Shown piece after piece: positions 1-11,692 of a stretch of DNA of 64,000 bases (within the stretch, counting starts at the first letter, position 1; each line of letters opens with the position of its first letter). The stretch is from Thunnus maccoyii (taxonomy: Eukaryota; Chordata; Actinopteri; Scombriformes; Scombridae): the NCBI RefSeq assembly GCF_910596095.1, contig NC_056552.1, forward strand, positions 13,063,111 to 13,127,110, given 5' to 3'. The position numbers and the translations under genes are program-made. The notes under the pieces are model-generated. The model was not told the origin of the DNA. It was given only the letters and a program-made list of their open reading frames with translations, and searched no databases.

Positions 1-150
1 CTTCCAATGCCGGATCTATAGGCTAACGCTACTTTAGCTTTTGCCGTCATCGGTCTCTATCATTATTTTTACACTAAGCATAAATACTGTTTGTTGTTCC
101 TTCATATGTTCAAATTTGTTCACAGTAGCTAATTGTGGTCTGTGTCATAG

Positions 151-808
151 TCTTTTCTCACCTGTAACTCAGCCGTGGCAATTGAAGGTAACATTTACAT
201 TGAAAAGCACCCAGATGACCCGATGAACTCCAGGGATAGATCACTGGCAGTCGCCTCTGGTCAGCTTGTGGTGTGTGTGTGTGTGTGTGTGCGTGTGTAT
301 TAAGCACGTGCATATGCCCGTGCTCATCTGGCAGGAGGGGCTTAGGACAGAGAGGGGAGGCGGGAAAGCTGCAAGAGGAGGGCTGTATTTTCAAATTCTG
401 GCTTTTTTTTTTTTTCCTTTTCTAGAAAACTGCCTGCCCCAGCTTTAACTAGTGATTTTTTTTCTTTAAGAAATATAAATCTGATTAATATATCTGTGCG
501 CTTTGTAATCCTATTCTCTTCTTCTCCAGGTGAAAGTGCAACTCATTACCTGGTGAAGAACACAGTGAGGACATTCAAAGAGCTGGGGGTAAGAGGGTGT
601 TGTCTTTAAATTGTGAATTCATTATTTACTGTATATATATTTAGCTCCAGCAGGAGTTAAGACACGCCTCTTGTCTTGTGGTTTTCTGTAGGTCCTAAAG
701 GAGAGAAGAGAGAACCGGGTGACGACTCTGGAGCTGAGCAGCACCTTTCTACCTCAGGCCAATCGGAACAAACTCCTGCAGTACATTTTAGGTTTCACCC
801 TGCTGTGA
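151..808 (+). CDS. gpam: gpam-like C-terminal coding exons (partial gene, runs off left edge)
   Basis: Two exons are well supported. Exon 530-588 follows a pyrimidine-rich acceptor and ends at a gtaaga donor; exon 692-808 follows ttctgtag and ends in TGA. They join in phase and give a 58-residue tail containing TVRTFKELGVLKERRENRV and LELSSTFLPQANRNKLLQYI, ending in FTLL. A further small exon (about 151-187, donor gtaaca, phase 1) would join in frame but is uncertain. From memory the tail resembles the extreme C-terminus of mitochondrial glycerol-3-phosphate acyltransferase 1, which makes lysophosphatidate from glycerol-3-phosphate and acyl-CoA at the outer mitochondrial membrane. The acyltransferase catalytic motifs lie outside the window, so the name is tentative. 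That a terminal exon pair of a real gene is present is much surer than its identity. Confidence 0.5.
268..299. repeat. (GT)n microsatellite
   Basis: Almost pure GT dinucleotide run with one GC interruption, lying in the intron before the exon at 530. Confidence 0.9.
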
Positions 809-853
809 CCTCGTCACCTTCAGCCCAGCTCAGACCCCCCCCAGGCTCCTTCC

Positions 854-859
854 AATAAA
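854..859 (+). terminator. AATAAA poly(A) signal of the gpam-like gene
   Basis: A canonical AATAAA lies 46 bases after the TGA stop at 806-808. It would give a very short 3' UTR. Other AATAAA-type hexamers occur further downstream, so longer 3' ends are possible. Confidence 0.5.
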
Positions 860-3800
860 GGGCTTCTACTGGTTACTTCTAAACAATCCCAGGTGCTACT
901 CTGTGGAAAGCTTTACCAGGAAGTGCCTTCACGTAAAAGCCGCTAACTGTTAGCTGTTAGCCGGAAGAGACTTGAAGCCAGTCTTCCCTTTTGGTTCCAG
1001 TCTGACTATCTGTCGTAGAACTGTGCAGCTGATTAAAAAAAAAAACACACGTGCGGTTCATTGAAGAGGTACTTCTAGGAATCATACTCTCTTTGTGAAC
1101 TTTGCCAGTAAAGTCATGAGGTTTTAATATAATCAGAATTTTAGTAATATACTCAAGCAGGTTAGTAGGTAAGAATCACAGCAATTCAAACAAAGCAAGC
1201 TGCCTTTCGTCTATACACGTGAACAAGAAAAATATGCATAGAAAATGGTTAAACATAACCAACAACGAAGGCATTTTTATATTAACTCTTTCTGCTCGTT
1301 TGTGAAATGCTGTATTCCCTCCAGTGCACCCCACTATCATACAGTAGAGAACTAGTCAGACGTTTAGAGAAAGACTCATTTTGAAAAGAAATTCCTGTAC
1401 ATAGACCATTAAAAACAATCTCTCTTATAGTTCATCAATTTATTTGTAGTGCATAATCTAAAATGTGTGCAGTCAGGTGTCATCAAATTTAAAAATTGAA
1501 GCAACATTAGAGAAGACGTTAAAGATTTGCTGACTCCTGAGGGATACAACATCCCTGCAACATGCATACATATCCAAAGTTTCATTTACAAAACTATCTG
1601 TCCTGAATCTAATACTACATACAAACAGTTAAGGTCAGTCATACTGCACAGTTACTGTTACTGAGATATCAAAAAAAAATAAGCAGCAAACAAGTTCATC
1701 CTCGCAAAAATCTCTGCTTAGCAAACACAAGATGTATCGGTTGAAAGTCAGACATAGCTTAAAACACGAGCATCCACAGTTAAGTGCTTTCAAACCACTA
1801 CTATCTAAGTGCATTCGGTTACACTCTTCGTCATGGGTTTGGATGAAGAGTGAGTTTGATCTCTGTATGTGTAACACTTGTAAATCACCCTTCAATGAAT
1901 GTTACATAGCACAGCACTTAAAAATACCTAATACCAGCCATCACATCCATTTAAGTTCAAACGAAACAAGCTCAGAAACTCTTTGGTCATGCCTTTCAGG
2001 GAAAGCAGAGATTTGGGATTACCACCATTTTTTTCCTGTATTATGAACACACTGTATGAAAGCCTTTAATAGCACCACTGCTGAGAGAGCATTTTTTTTC
2101 TTTGCACCAGTGGTTGGGCATTTGTTAGACAGAGGAATGGCGTAGTGTGGAAAAATAAATGGTACATATCCACTCTGTAATCTGTTTGAACAAAAGGTCA
2201 CATCTCTCAAAGTTGGCTATTTGTGAAAAGAAGATAACGCTGTGTCCGCTGTCAAGAAACTTGAGGTCTTGGAGCAAGTGGGGAGGACATCTTTCTCCAT
2301 TTGAGTTGTTTACTTTTAAATCCAGACTGCTGCAAGGAGCAGTTAACATTCTTGAAAGAAATAATAGTCAGGTTTACATATTCTTGTTTTTTCTTGGTTA
2401 AAGAAATGTTTCACCTCAGTTTTTCAGTAATTCAGTCTTACTTTAAAAAAAAAATCACAGTCTAAAAATGTACTTTTACTACCTGTAAGTAGATCCTGAT
2501 AGTTTCATTTTGTTTCCCAAAATACAAGTGTGAAAAAAATATTGTGTCAGACAAGTTTGGAATAAAAACTCATGAAAATCAAAAAACTACCAAAGTAGAA
2601 CATGAGAGAATAAAACCTGATAGTGAAACCTCACTGCACAGCGTCTGTGCATGTAGCTGCAGAACATTTACCAGTTTGCATTTTTATGTTAAAAACAACT
2701 TACAACAGGACTCAATAAACACACAAACACATTCTAAACTTTTTTTTTTTTTTTTTTTGCATTGTACCTGAACAAATGTGTAACAGCCAACTTAATGTTG
2801 GTTCGTGAATGTGCGCGATGCTGAAATGAGGCACAAACAGCTGACTGGAAAAAAGGAAGGAACGTGTTCGGAAAGGTCAGAGGAAGTTTGGTTAATCACT
2901 GTCATGATCGGAGGAGACGCGAACTCGAAATCTCAGATCGATAATGTGAAGACGGTGTGAATGTTAGAAACTTTCATTCAATAATCTGTCAGGGTAATTT
3001 TTTGATAAAAAATGAATCAAATGAGAATTGGGTGTCTGGTTTAAACGTATTTAAATAAATATCTTAAATATGTGCTGACAACGGTCTACAACACTGCTTG
3101 TTACAATTAATTTGAATAACAGCTTTATTTAATCTTATAAATCTGCATATTTTCATGCAGTTTTTTTTTTTTTTGTCAAATCTATGTACAAAATGATCCA
3201 TAAATGTTGAAGGTTACTTGTTGTGGATTGATGAATGACACCCGTAGCATGTTGAAGAAGAGAAAAGTATGTTTTTTAAACGGGAATGTGAGCAGAGTGC
3301 GCAAAATCAGTTGACATCCACGTAACACATTTGTCCGTGCTGCAACTCAGTGGGAGACATTTAACGCATTTCTGAGCCCACAATCTGTAAAAGGTCCCCC
3401 ACACACAGAGGGACCTCTCCGCCAAGATAAAAACCACTCTACGTACTGTACTGCATGTTTCCTCTTTGTCGCCTTTAATCATCGACACTTCAATGTGAAC
3501 CTCTACTTAACCTGAGAATTGTATTTTACAGTCTAGTGTGTGAATTATGTCGAAGAGAAAGGTAGCTGTTTGTGTAGGAGATGAATTTGTTACCTCTTGA
3601 ATGTATCTCATCTGTCCCCATAAAAGGTCAGTGTGATATTGTAGAATACTCAGTGGAGTCGGTACAGATATAAACTACTCGTGGGGGTTGTTGAGACTTG
3701 TTGGCTCTTTAAGCTGCATTAACAGCATCCCGCCACAGCTATGTAACTTTGTAGGTTTAAAAAAAAAAACAAAAAAAAACAAAGCCTGTATCTGGGGAAC

Positions 3801-4933
3801 AGGTGCCTTTTTTTAATGCACTGTAGTGTTCTTTGGTTGTGTTTTTGTTCTGTTTTTGTGCATGTTAACAAAGATTATTCTGTGTGTGAATCCAAAAGAA
3901 CACGAGTAGATTGTAACTTTAAAAAAAACAAAACAAAACATACACACACACACAAGAGCAGAGAACTTGTGGTTACCATAAGAAGAATCACCAGCTACTA
4001 AAATAAATGTGTCACTTTTTTTGTTGTTGTTGTTGCTTTCTGAGAGCAAAGCACAATTGGCATTATTAGATTTTGTTTTTAAATAAATTAATGATAGATT
4101 AACAATGGTCTGTTGTTTGTCTTTTTCTTTTGGCAGGATGGGACAATAAATGTTGGGATATCAGTGTTGTCTTTATTAATATTATCTGTATCATCAATCC
4201 AGAAGCAATGGTGTAATTACAGAATACTTTTAGTGTTAAGTTCTCTGTCCAATATGTAGTTCAATGAGAAAAAAAATACTGTATATATAACAAAAAATAA
4301 TAAATACTTATCATAGACTGATACACATCAATAGAGCGAGCTCAGCTTACCTCCAGTAATAGTAGATGGTTCATCATAGCAATTTGAACATAACGTCTTT
4401 ATTCATTCAATAAAATGTTAGCTCTCTAGTTTTTCATTTTTCTTCTTTTTGACAGTTGTGCACGTTTTTGCGGCCTAATTTTAGTAATTAATTTCAATGC
4501 AGTTAATATTCTTAACTGATGCATCTCATCTCTTTTGTCCAACATTTGTCTTGACATAATGGTGGTTTCTTTTAGGGTTTGGAAGCTGCATCTGCTATGT
4601 ACCCCAACACTTTAGCATGAACTTCTCAGATTATTTTTTTTGTCCTATAAACCGGGCTGTATGAGTGTTCTGTGTTTTGTTTTGTCTTTTAAGTTGTATA
4701 AATGACTAGAACCCAAACAGATTCACTGCATACAGAGCCTCTGGTCATTTTGTGCGGCATAAACAGTATAAACTTCCTAAATTCCTTCACGTAGCTCACA
4801 GTAAGATCAGAAGTCACTGCGTGCCAGGTTGAGGAGGAGGAGGAGGAGGAGGGCTGGCTTGTTCATGTTAGGCTCACTGCAGGACAAGAGGAGGATATAT
4901 GAAGGGCTGAGATGAACTGAAGCTGCTGTGGTC
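860..4933. other. Intergenic stretch, no gene recognised
   Basis: About 4 kb of AT-rich DNA. Open frames here are short, lack paired splice sites and resemble no family I know. It holds homopolymer A/T runs (for example near 2741-2758 and 3759-3778), several poly(A)-signal-like hexamers and a short GAG-rich run at about 4831-4851. The last few hundred bases before 4934 presumably include the promoter and 5' UTR of the downstream FERM gene, but I see no clear TATA box. Confidence 0.7.
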
Positions 4934-7900
4934 ATGAGGCCGAAGCAAAAACGACAAGTGTGCGTCCTTCTACCCAACAAGCAGCACCTGGACTGTACGG
5001 TCAGGGTGAGTGGCTCTCAAAGTCCTTTACGGTCTTTATTTTTTTTAAGTTTTAGATTATAATGCATCAATTGAAACTGGAGAAATGTATAGACTCCAGA
5101 TTTAATTGGACGTCAACGAAACTGTCTTTTTGTTTTTTTTGAAGACTGATAATAAACATTTTACATAGTTTTTGTTGATGTTCCAAAATCATGCAGGGAC
5201 CAAACTGATCCTTAAAAGTGATCATTTGATCTCTGCAGAGTGGAAAAGCTTCTGCAAGAGTCTTATTACCATTATGGGACAGTGACGCTCATTTAATCCC
5301 ACAATGATTAAACTCTCTGGAGAAGAGTTGACAGCTTTTTTGGGTAGGATGGTTCATTTTTTTAAATCTTTGGAATAAGCCCTTCAAATTAGGTTTAAAC
5401 AACAATATGCTTTTCATGCAAATTATAACAATGAAATTATTAAAATATGCAAAGAAAATAAAGTCACTATAGATTTTACAGTATGTATCTGTGGTCAAGG
5501 AGGGATCACCATCACATCAAGGTTGCACCACACAACTGTCTGATGATATCACTGAGCCGAGTGGTGTGAGCTCTTGCTTCTTCTTCTTGTTTGTGTTATT
5601 GAATGTGTGTTTTTTTAGACGCAGGCCAGAGGCCGTGAGGTGTTGAACAGTGTGTTGAAGCAGCTTGGCGTCAGTGATCTCCAAGTCTTCGGCCTGGCTG
5701 TTCTCAGAGGTCAGTTTGAGCTTGTGTGGGAGTTCGGTAGAAAGTGTTTTGAATTAATTTAATGTGGAATGGTGAGAATTAGGGAGGCAGCTAATAACAA
5801 ATGAACTTATGGGAATAAACAAAGGATAGAAAGTTATTCACTTATCAGCCAAAGAGGTTAAATCACATTAAATAAAATAACTATGTCGCCCATGTTCACT
5901 TAATATGTGAATTTCTTCCCTCAGATAATGAATACCTCTTTGTTGATTTGGAACAAAAGCTGAACAAGTACTTCAGGAAAAGGTGGAGCAGAGGATCCTT
6001 GATGGTGAGTTCTTTTCTCTCAAGTCTTTTGTAGTGTTGAATTTAAGCTCTGCAACCTTTTTCTAACAAGATTTACACTCTTGAACGGGCATATAGTGAT
6101 AATGTATTGTATATTGTCTTTGTTACACAAATTCAGTTTGCTTCTTGAACTATCTAGAGAATGGAGGTTATATTCAGAAAGCAGTTTTTTTCAAATTAGC
6201 AACATTTCCCTTTGACTCTGTTGAAATATTTATTGTTTTTTACATTTACAGGTCCCATTCATCTTATTTCTGAGAGTGCAGTATTACGTAGAGAGTGGGC
6301 AGTTAATATTGTAAGTTATTCCTCTGTCTGAACATATACAAGCATGAACATTCTGCCCTCTTTGCATAACAATGTGTAAATAAAGTGTCTTATTGCCATG
6401 GATGAATTTATAGACTTTGTTGAACCCATGAAACAGAGTCAACTTCTGTGATTTGGTGTCTTATTTGGTTGTTTCAGGAGCAGCAAAGTGCAGCAGCTCT
6501 ACTACACCGAGCTGAGGCAGAAGGTGCTGCGCTCACAGAGCCGCCATCAGGAAGCTCTGCTCTTCCAGCTGGCAGCGTCTGTGCTCCAGGCTGAAGTGGG
6601 AGATTTGGAGCAGAGAGAAGGGAGTGATGAAGAAGTGGAGGAGGAGGGAGAGGAGAAAAGACAGGAGAGAAAACACAGACATTACTTTCTTCCTGAAGAT
6701 TACTTTCCCTCTTGGGTAAAAATTAAAACTTTTGGGCAGGATTTGTTGGACATTGTAAATTATTTGACATGTTTCTGTAACACGTGCTCGTGTCCACAGT
6801 TGATAAAGCGTCGTGGCAGAGAATACCTGCTCCGACACAGTCCGGTGTTGCACGGTGAGCTGAGAGGTGTGTCACGCAGCCAAGCCATCCTGCAGTTTAT
6901 AAAAGAGGCCAGCAGCCTGCAGGACGGACCAGTCACCTTCTACAGGATGAGACAGGTCAGACTGTACACACAGGCTCCGTGTTTCAGATAACTAAAGAAA
7001 ACTATCAGAAGGAAGACAGTAAAGGTTTAAACTGTGAGGATGTTTGCTGTTGTAGAAGAAGATGTTTTTTATTATGTGTCAAACAGTATCTCAGACACCA
7101 CTGGTCTGATTTTGATTAAACTTGTAGGGATTAATCAATCATAAGTATAGACACTGTTCTGGTGTTAACAATTATGTAAATGTACATGTACAGCTCTAAA
7201 TCTATATTTTTAAAGGTCCAATTTCAGTGAAAATCAGAGAGATTCTTATTGATTTGACTCCAATAGGCTGCATTATTTGACATGTTTGACTTATTTATGA
7301 TTTTGTGATTTTTTTCCTTTAGTTTAACTTCCACAATTATCAGGATTGATGACTGACACGGAAAAGACTTAAACCTGACCATTCATGCTGGGAAAATATG
7401 TTTCCATGCTTATATTATCAACTGTTGTTCCTCACTGTCAATCACTGCGCTATATTGTTATTGTCAAGAAGATTATGGGAGACACAAACAACTTAAAATG
7501 TAACAACACAGTCATACAAATTCCTCCGTGTCCTGACGGCATCTGTCTGCTGCAACACTAATAATATGACCAAATCTGTTTACAGTCACCTTCTTCTTCT
7601 GTCATTTCATGTTCAGGAGAAAAAGATGCTCAAATGTTCAATTCTTCTTGGCGTTACACTGAAAGGAGTCCATATTTATCAGGTGAGTCTTCCACAGTGA
7701 TAAAGTTAGGAATTTATTTTATACACATTAATTCTTGAAGGCTTTGACTGGAACTTTCTTAACTTGGCTCCTGAGTTTGTGTGTTTTACAAATGTGAACT
7801 CATTTGATTTTTCTTAAGGAGGTGGAAGGGAAGCAGTGTCTGTTGTATGATTTGTCCTGGACTAATATAGACCGCTTCACTTTCCAGGTTGGTCCCAAAG

Positions 7901-9438
7901 ACTACACACACAGAGATACACAAAGACAAGCATACATGTGCAATACAACAATAAACTAATCTTGCACATTGCCACTCATAAACCTCTCTCTTTTATTAAA
8001 TTCTATCTCTTATTCTTCAGGGCTGCAGGTTTGAAATCCACGCAGTGGGCTCTCTGTGCCTCCCCAAGCTGCTCTATTACACTCATTCAGCCTTCCACTC
8101 CAAACACATCCTGAGGCACCTCAGTGACAGCCACAGACTCCACATCAACACCAGAGATGCAGTCAGCTACATCCAGCAGCTGGAGGACATGCAAGGTCAG
8201 CAGCCTCATCTTTAATTTCCTCTGCTAGAACTGTACATGTTCATGAGTTGATGTAATTAAAAAGTTTGATCAGCTTCCACATGAGGGACCCAAATGTCCT
8301 GAAGATTTCAGGTAGCTGCATCTCCAGTTATTGCCAGCTCAAAAACAAATCCTTTATTTTGTTATAAGTCCATTTCAAACTTGATTTGTTCCTTTAAAAA
8401 AAAAAAAGTTAGTCATTTTAATGAGTTTTACATGATTGGAAAGCCTCCACTGAACATCTAATCAAACCATATTGCTTTTATTATTCAATTATTCTTCACA
8501 TTCATTCAATAAATCCAAATTTAACTAAACAATATAATTGAAAAAACTTAATGAAGAATATTATTCAGACTCTAAACCAAAGTGTTTTCAGACACAAGCA
8601 TGAAAACAGAATAAAATGGGACCTTTATGTAAATCAGTTTGTTACATAATCAAAGTCCCTGGATGTCTTTCTCTGTGTCTCTGCAGCCAGTCAGTTCTAC
8701 AAAGAGGCCTACATCTGTGACACAGCACGGCTTATACAGAAACTCCACTGCAACAGCCTCACATCCTCCATGTCTGACTGCAGCGCTGCAGTGGAAACAA
8801 CCACACATACCTGGACCGAAGAGGAGGAGGAGGAAGGCTCTATGACAGGTCAGCTGAAAGGAGACAATGGTGCAGCTCTTGATTTAGTCAGCTGTACTTC
8901 CAAGCTTATGAAATCTATTTTAGTAACTCATAGTAAGGCTACTTTGACACAGACAATTTACAAGCTAATTGGTCATAAATAGTTTTATTAGTTGTAGTAT
9001 TTTTGGCTGGATATGAAGACACACTGTGTTTATGTTGATGGCAGAGTTTGAGCTGTGTGTGGACGAACCAGAAGAGGTTTTTGTTGACAACCCAGCTGAG
9101 GTGCCCTGGCTGGCTGAGGTGCTCCGTGCTGTGCCTATTGATGGACGCATGGTGTTACCTCCATCTTGTTGGACAGGTTAGTCCAAAAATCACTATGAAA
9201 CAGTATCTAAAATAAGCTCTCATTGTGTGCTCATCATTTCTATCTCACATCATTTTATGTCCTCTTTCATGATCAGCTGTCACCATGGAAATGAAACAGG
9301 TGAGAAACTGCAGATTTATCTAACTGATCATTCATGGAAGATATCTACATCAAAGGTACCAGGGATCAACCAGAGTTTCCTCTCATGTTTGCTCAGGTTT
9401 TGAAGATGAGGGCTGATGAGGGCCTTTCTGTGGACTAG
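4934..9438 (+). CDS. FERM domain protein, FRMD6/FRMD1 (Willin)-like, short form
   Basis: Thirteen phase-consistent exons: 4934-5005, 5619-5709, 5925-6004, 6252-6310, 6478-6715, 6800-6955, 7617-7682, 7819-7887, 8021-8195, 8687-8848, 9045-9176, 9277-9299, 9397-9438; 454 aa. The FERM domain fills about residues 8-345. Landmarks aligning with FRMD6 as I remember it are VCVLLPN, LRVQYYVESGQLI, the EDYFPSW segment, a KRRGREYLLRH block, LLYDLSWTN and LLYYTHSAFHSKHIL. FRMD6/Willin is a cortical FERM scaffold linked to Hippo signalling and apical constriction. Two oddities stand out: an acidic Glu-rich insert at about residues 144-166 in the F2 lobe, and a tail of only about 110 residues, ending GLSVD, where FRMD6 and FRMD1 run on. 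The acidic block in exon 11 (CVDEPEEVFVDNP) recalls the FRMD6 tail acidic segment. Orthology to FRMD1 or FRMD6 is not resolved, so no symbol is given. Confidence 0.85.
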
Positions 9439-9659
9439 TGCACAGCCAGAGGCAAGATGGACTCATTACATGTTCTGCAGCTCAGCACAAGACCCCTAAT
9501 ACAACTGCCCTGATACTCACATCATTTTACAAATGAGTAATCACACTGAAGGTTGAGAGGTCAACTAATTCTGTACCTAACATATCAATTATAGTGGCAA
9601 TTACTGTATTTCCAGTGTAACATAAGCATCTTTTAACTAGTATCTGCAACTATAATCAA

Positions 9660-9681
9660 AATAAAAATGTCAAGGAATAAA
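9660..9681 (+). terminator. Tandem AATAAA poly(A) signals of the FERM gene
   Basis: AATAAA occurs at 9660-9665 and again at 9676-9681, about 220-240 bases after the TAG stop at 9436-9438. This is a plausible 3' end for the FERM gene. Confidence 0.55.
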
Positions 9682-11112
9682 TAAACGTGTCAAAAACGTG
9701 TCTGTTTCTGCTTACATTGAGATTGGTGACCTAATGTAATAATTTCACCTTCGACCTCAGCAAAATGCTAAATAGCCAGATTAAGTGGAAACATCTGTGT
9801 GGGTGTGCAAGGCTTTTAATGAGCATTTAAAAATGAAGGGAACAGTTTTGCCAGCATACAGGGTGAACAGAGACACAGATTATAGCACATGAAAACAGAA
9901 GTGAAATTATAAAAGTGACAGTAAAAACCAAAATAGTAGTGCATCAGTAGAAAAAAAATCCTAAACACAGAAATTGAAGGTTTAAATAGTATTTTCTTCC
10001 TTCATGTATTGTTTGGATTAAAAAAATGAAAAAGAAGAGCTTCTTATTACTACCAAATAATTTAATGAAATTTATAAGATAGAATCACTCAGTATTATCC
10101 TTAATATTGTCAGTGAAGCCAAATAATAGAATCAACATCAAAAACAATAAATTAAATATTAAACTAACATTTAACAATAAAAAATGTATTATTTTGGGTT
10201 TGGTTTCTCTCTATTGAACAATGTTATTGCACCATGTCTTGTAAGGAATAAGGCATTAATAAGGAATCACACATGATTCTTCCAATTCAACCAAAAGAAA
10301 TCCAAAATAATTTTCCTGAAGAGCTGAGTAACATTTTCTTTGTCTGTTATTACAAGAGTACAACTCAAATATAATCAAGTATACATCTCTTCTAACTTCT
10401 CCAAGGTAACACTTTGTCAACAACTCCATTAAGACTTGTTTTAACTACAGAAACGAACTGCTTGTGAAAAACTGAAAATCTGAGTAACCTTGAATTGTGA
10501 TGATGAGACATTATTATAAATTAGATCAGATAGTTGTACCACAGGGAGGGAAGGTGGCTTTTGCTTAATTGTATTATCTTTGTTATTCCTTTGCAGTTCT
10601 TTGTGAGGGGATATTAGATGGAAAGTTTCTATTTCTTTTGGTTAAATCATTCAGGCTACCGATGTCGTCTGTAGTCAGTCAGCCAATCAGCGCGACCGTT
10701 TATTGCTGCATTCAAGTTACATGGGATGAATGATACTCATATTAACGACTTGCCAGCATTAACGTCATTAAGATGGTTCTTTATATCCAGTATCAGTTTG
10801 ATTTTCAGACACTCCCATAATATTACTCACCAAGTCGTATGTATCAGAGCTTTCTCTCAGTCGTAATTACGAATTGGCTTTTGATGTGAACAAGATTTAC
10901 AAGTTGGAGTCTCGTAAATTACAACAATTCAGTCATGCCGTGAAGGCGGCATGTGACCCAAACACGGAAGCAGTACAAACGGATGCAAAAGTAAAAAGTT
11001 CAGGTTCCTGCGATGTCACATAAACGCAACCTAAACTAAACGTTATTACTATTACTATCCACACTAACTGTTAAAACAGCAGATACGTTTTGGATGCTAT
11101 TGTTTTGTCCAG
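9682..11112. other. Intergenic stretch and probable ghdc promoter region
   Basis: About 1.4 kb with no supported coding sequence. It is AT-rich up to about 10.6 kb. The last 450 bases are less AT-rich and contain several CpGs and a CGGAAG (ETS-type) element near 10966, consistent with a TATA-less promoter for ghdc. No transcription start can be assigned from sequence. Confidence 0.5.
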
Positions 11113-11661
11113 ATGACTTTCTCTTGGTTTCGCGTTGCGGTGCCGCTTTGTGTTGCGGTGTTATCGGCTGCTGTCGCCTTTCTCGCACACAATCAAGGTA
11201 AGTGGATTAAAAGATGAGGCTGAAACTATGAAATGATCGAAAAAAGTCACTGTAACGGTGACAGATAACAGCTGAGAAGACTATCAGCTGTAATGTTGAC
11301 TAACAGCGCCCTCACCTGGCTCTACTTCCGCCGTTATGTTGCTTGTGTAACCCCGGTTCTCCCTACAGCGATGCCGCCTCCTCTCCCTGCCGCTCTCGGT
11401 ATCTGCTCTCTGGCCGGGATGGCACTCATCTGGAGGGACATTAGCTCGAAGATGAAAGGTGAAAGCCGGACACTAAGCAGCCTGCTCAGCCAGTACTTGG
11501 CGGTGAAGGGAGTCGGCTGGCTGGGCAGACGGCAGAGACGGAAACTTGAAGCCGATACGCTCAATGTGAAGCAAGTTCAAGAGGAGACTCTGCTGAAGCG
11601 CCTGCAGAAAAACCAGCACACATGTTATGGAAAACAGTATGACTTCAGCTCAATAAAAGGT

Positions 11662-11692
<31 letters not shown>

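Noticed and set aside
175..285. Open frame VAIEGNIYIEKHPDDP and onward as a gpam-like exon
   Set aside because: A better donor lies at 188-189 (AAG|GTAACA) and gives the phase needed by the next exon; the rest runs into a GT microsatellite and is likely intron.
1732..2046. 104-codon open frame in the intergenic region
   Set aside because: No family signature, no splice partners, AT-rich codon use and competing frames on the other strand.
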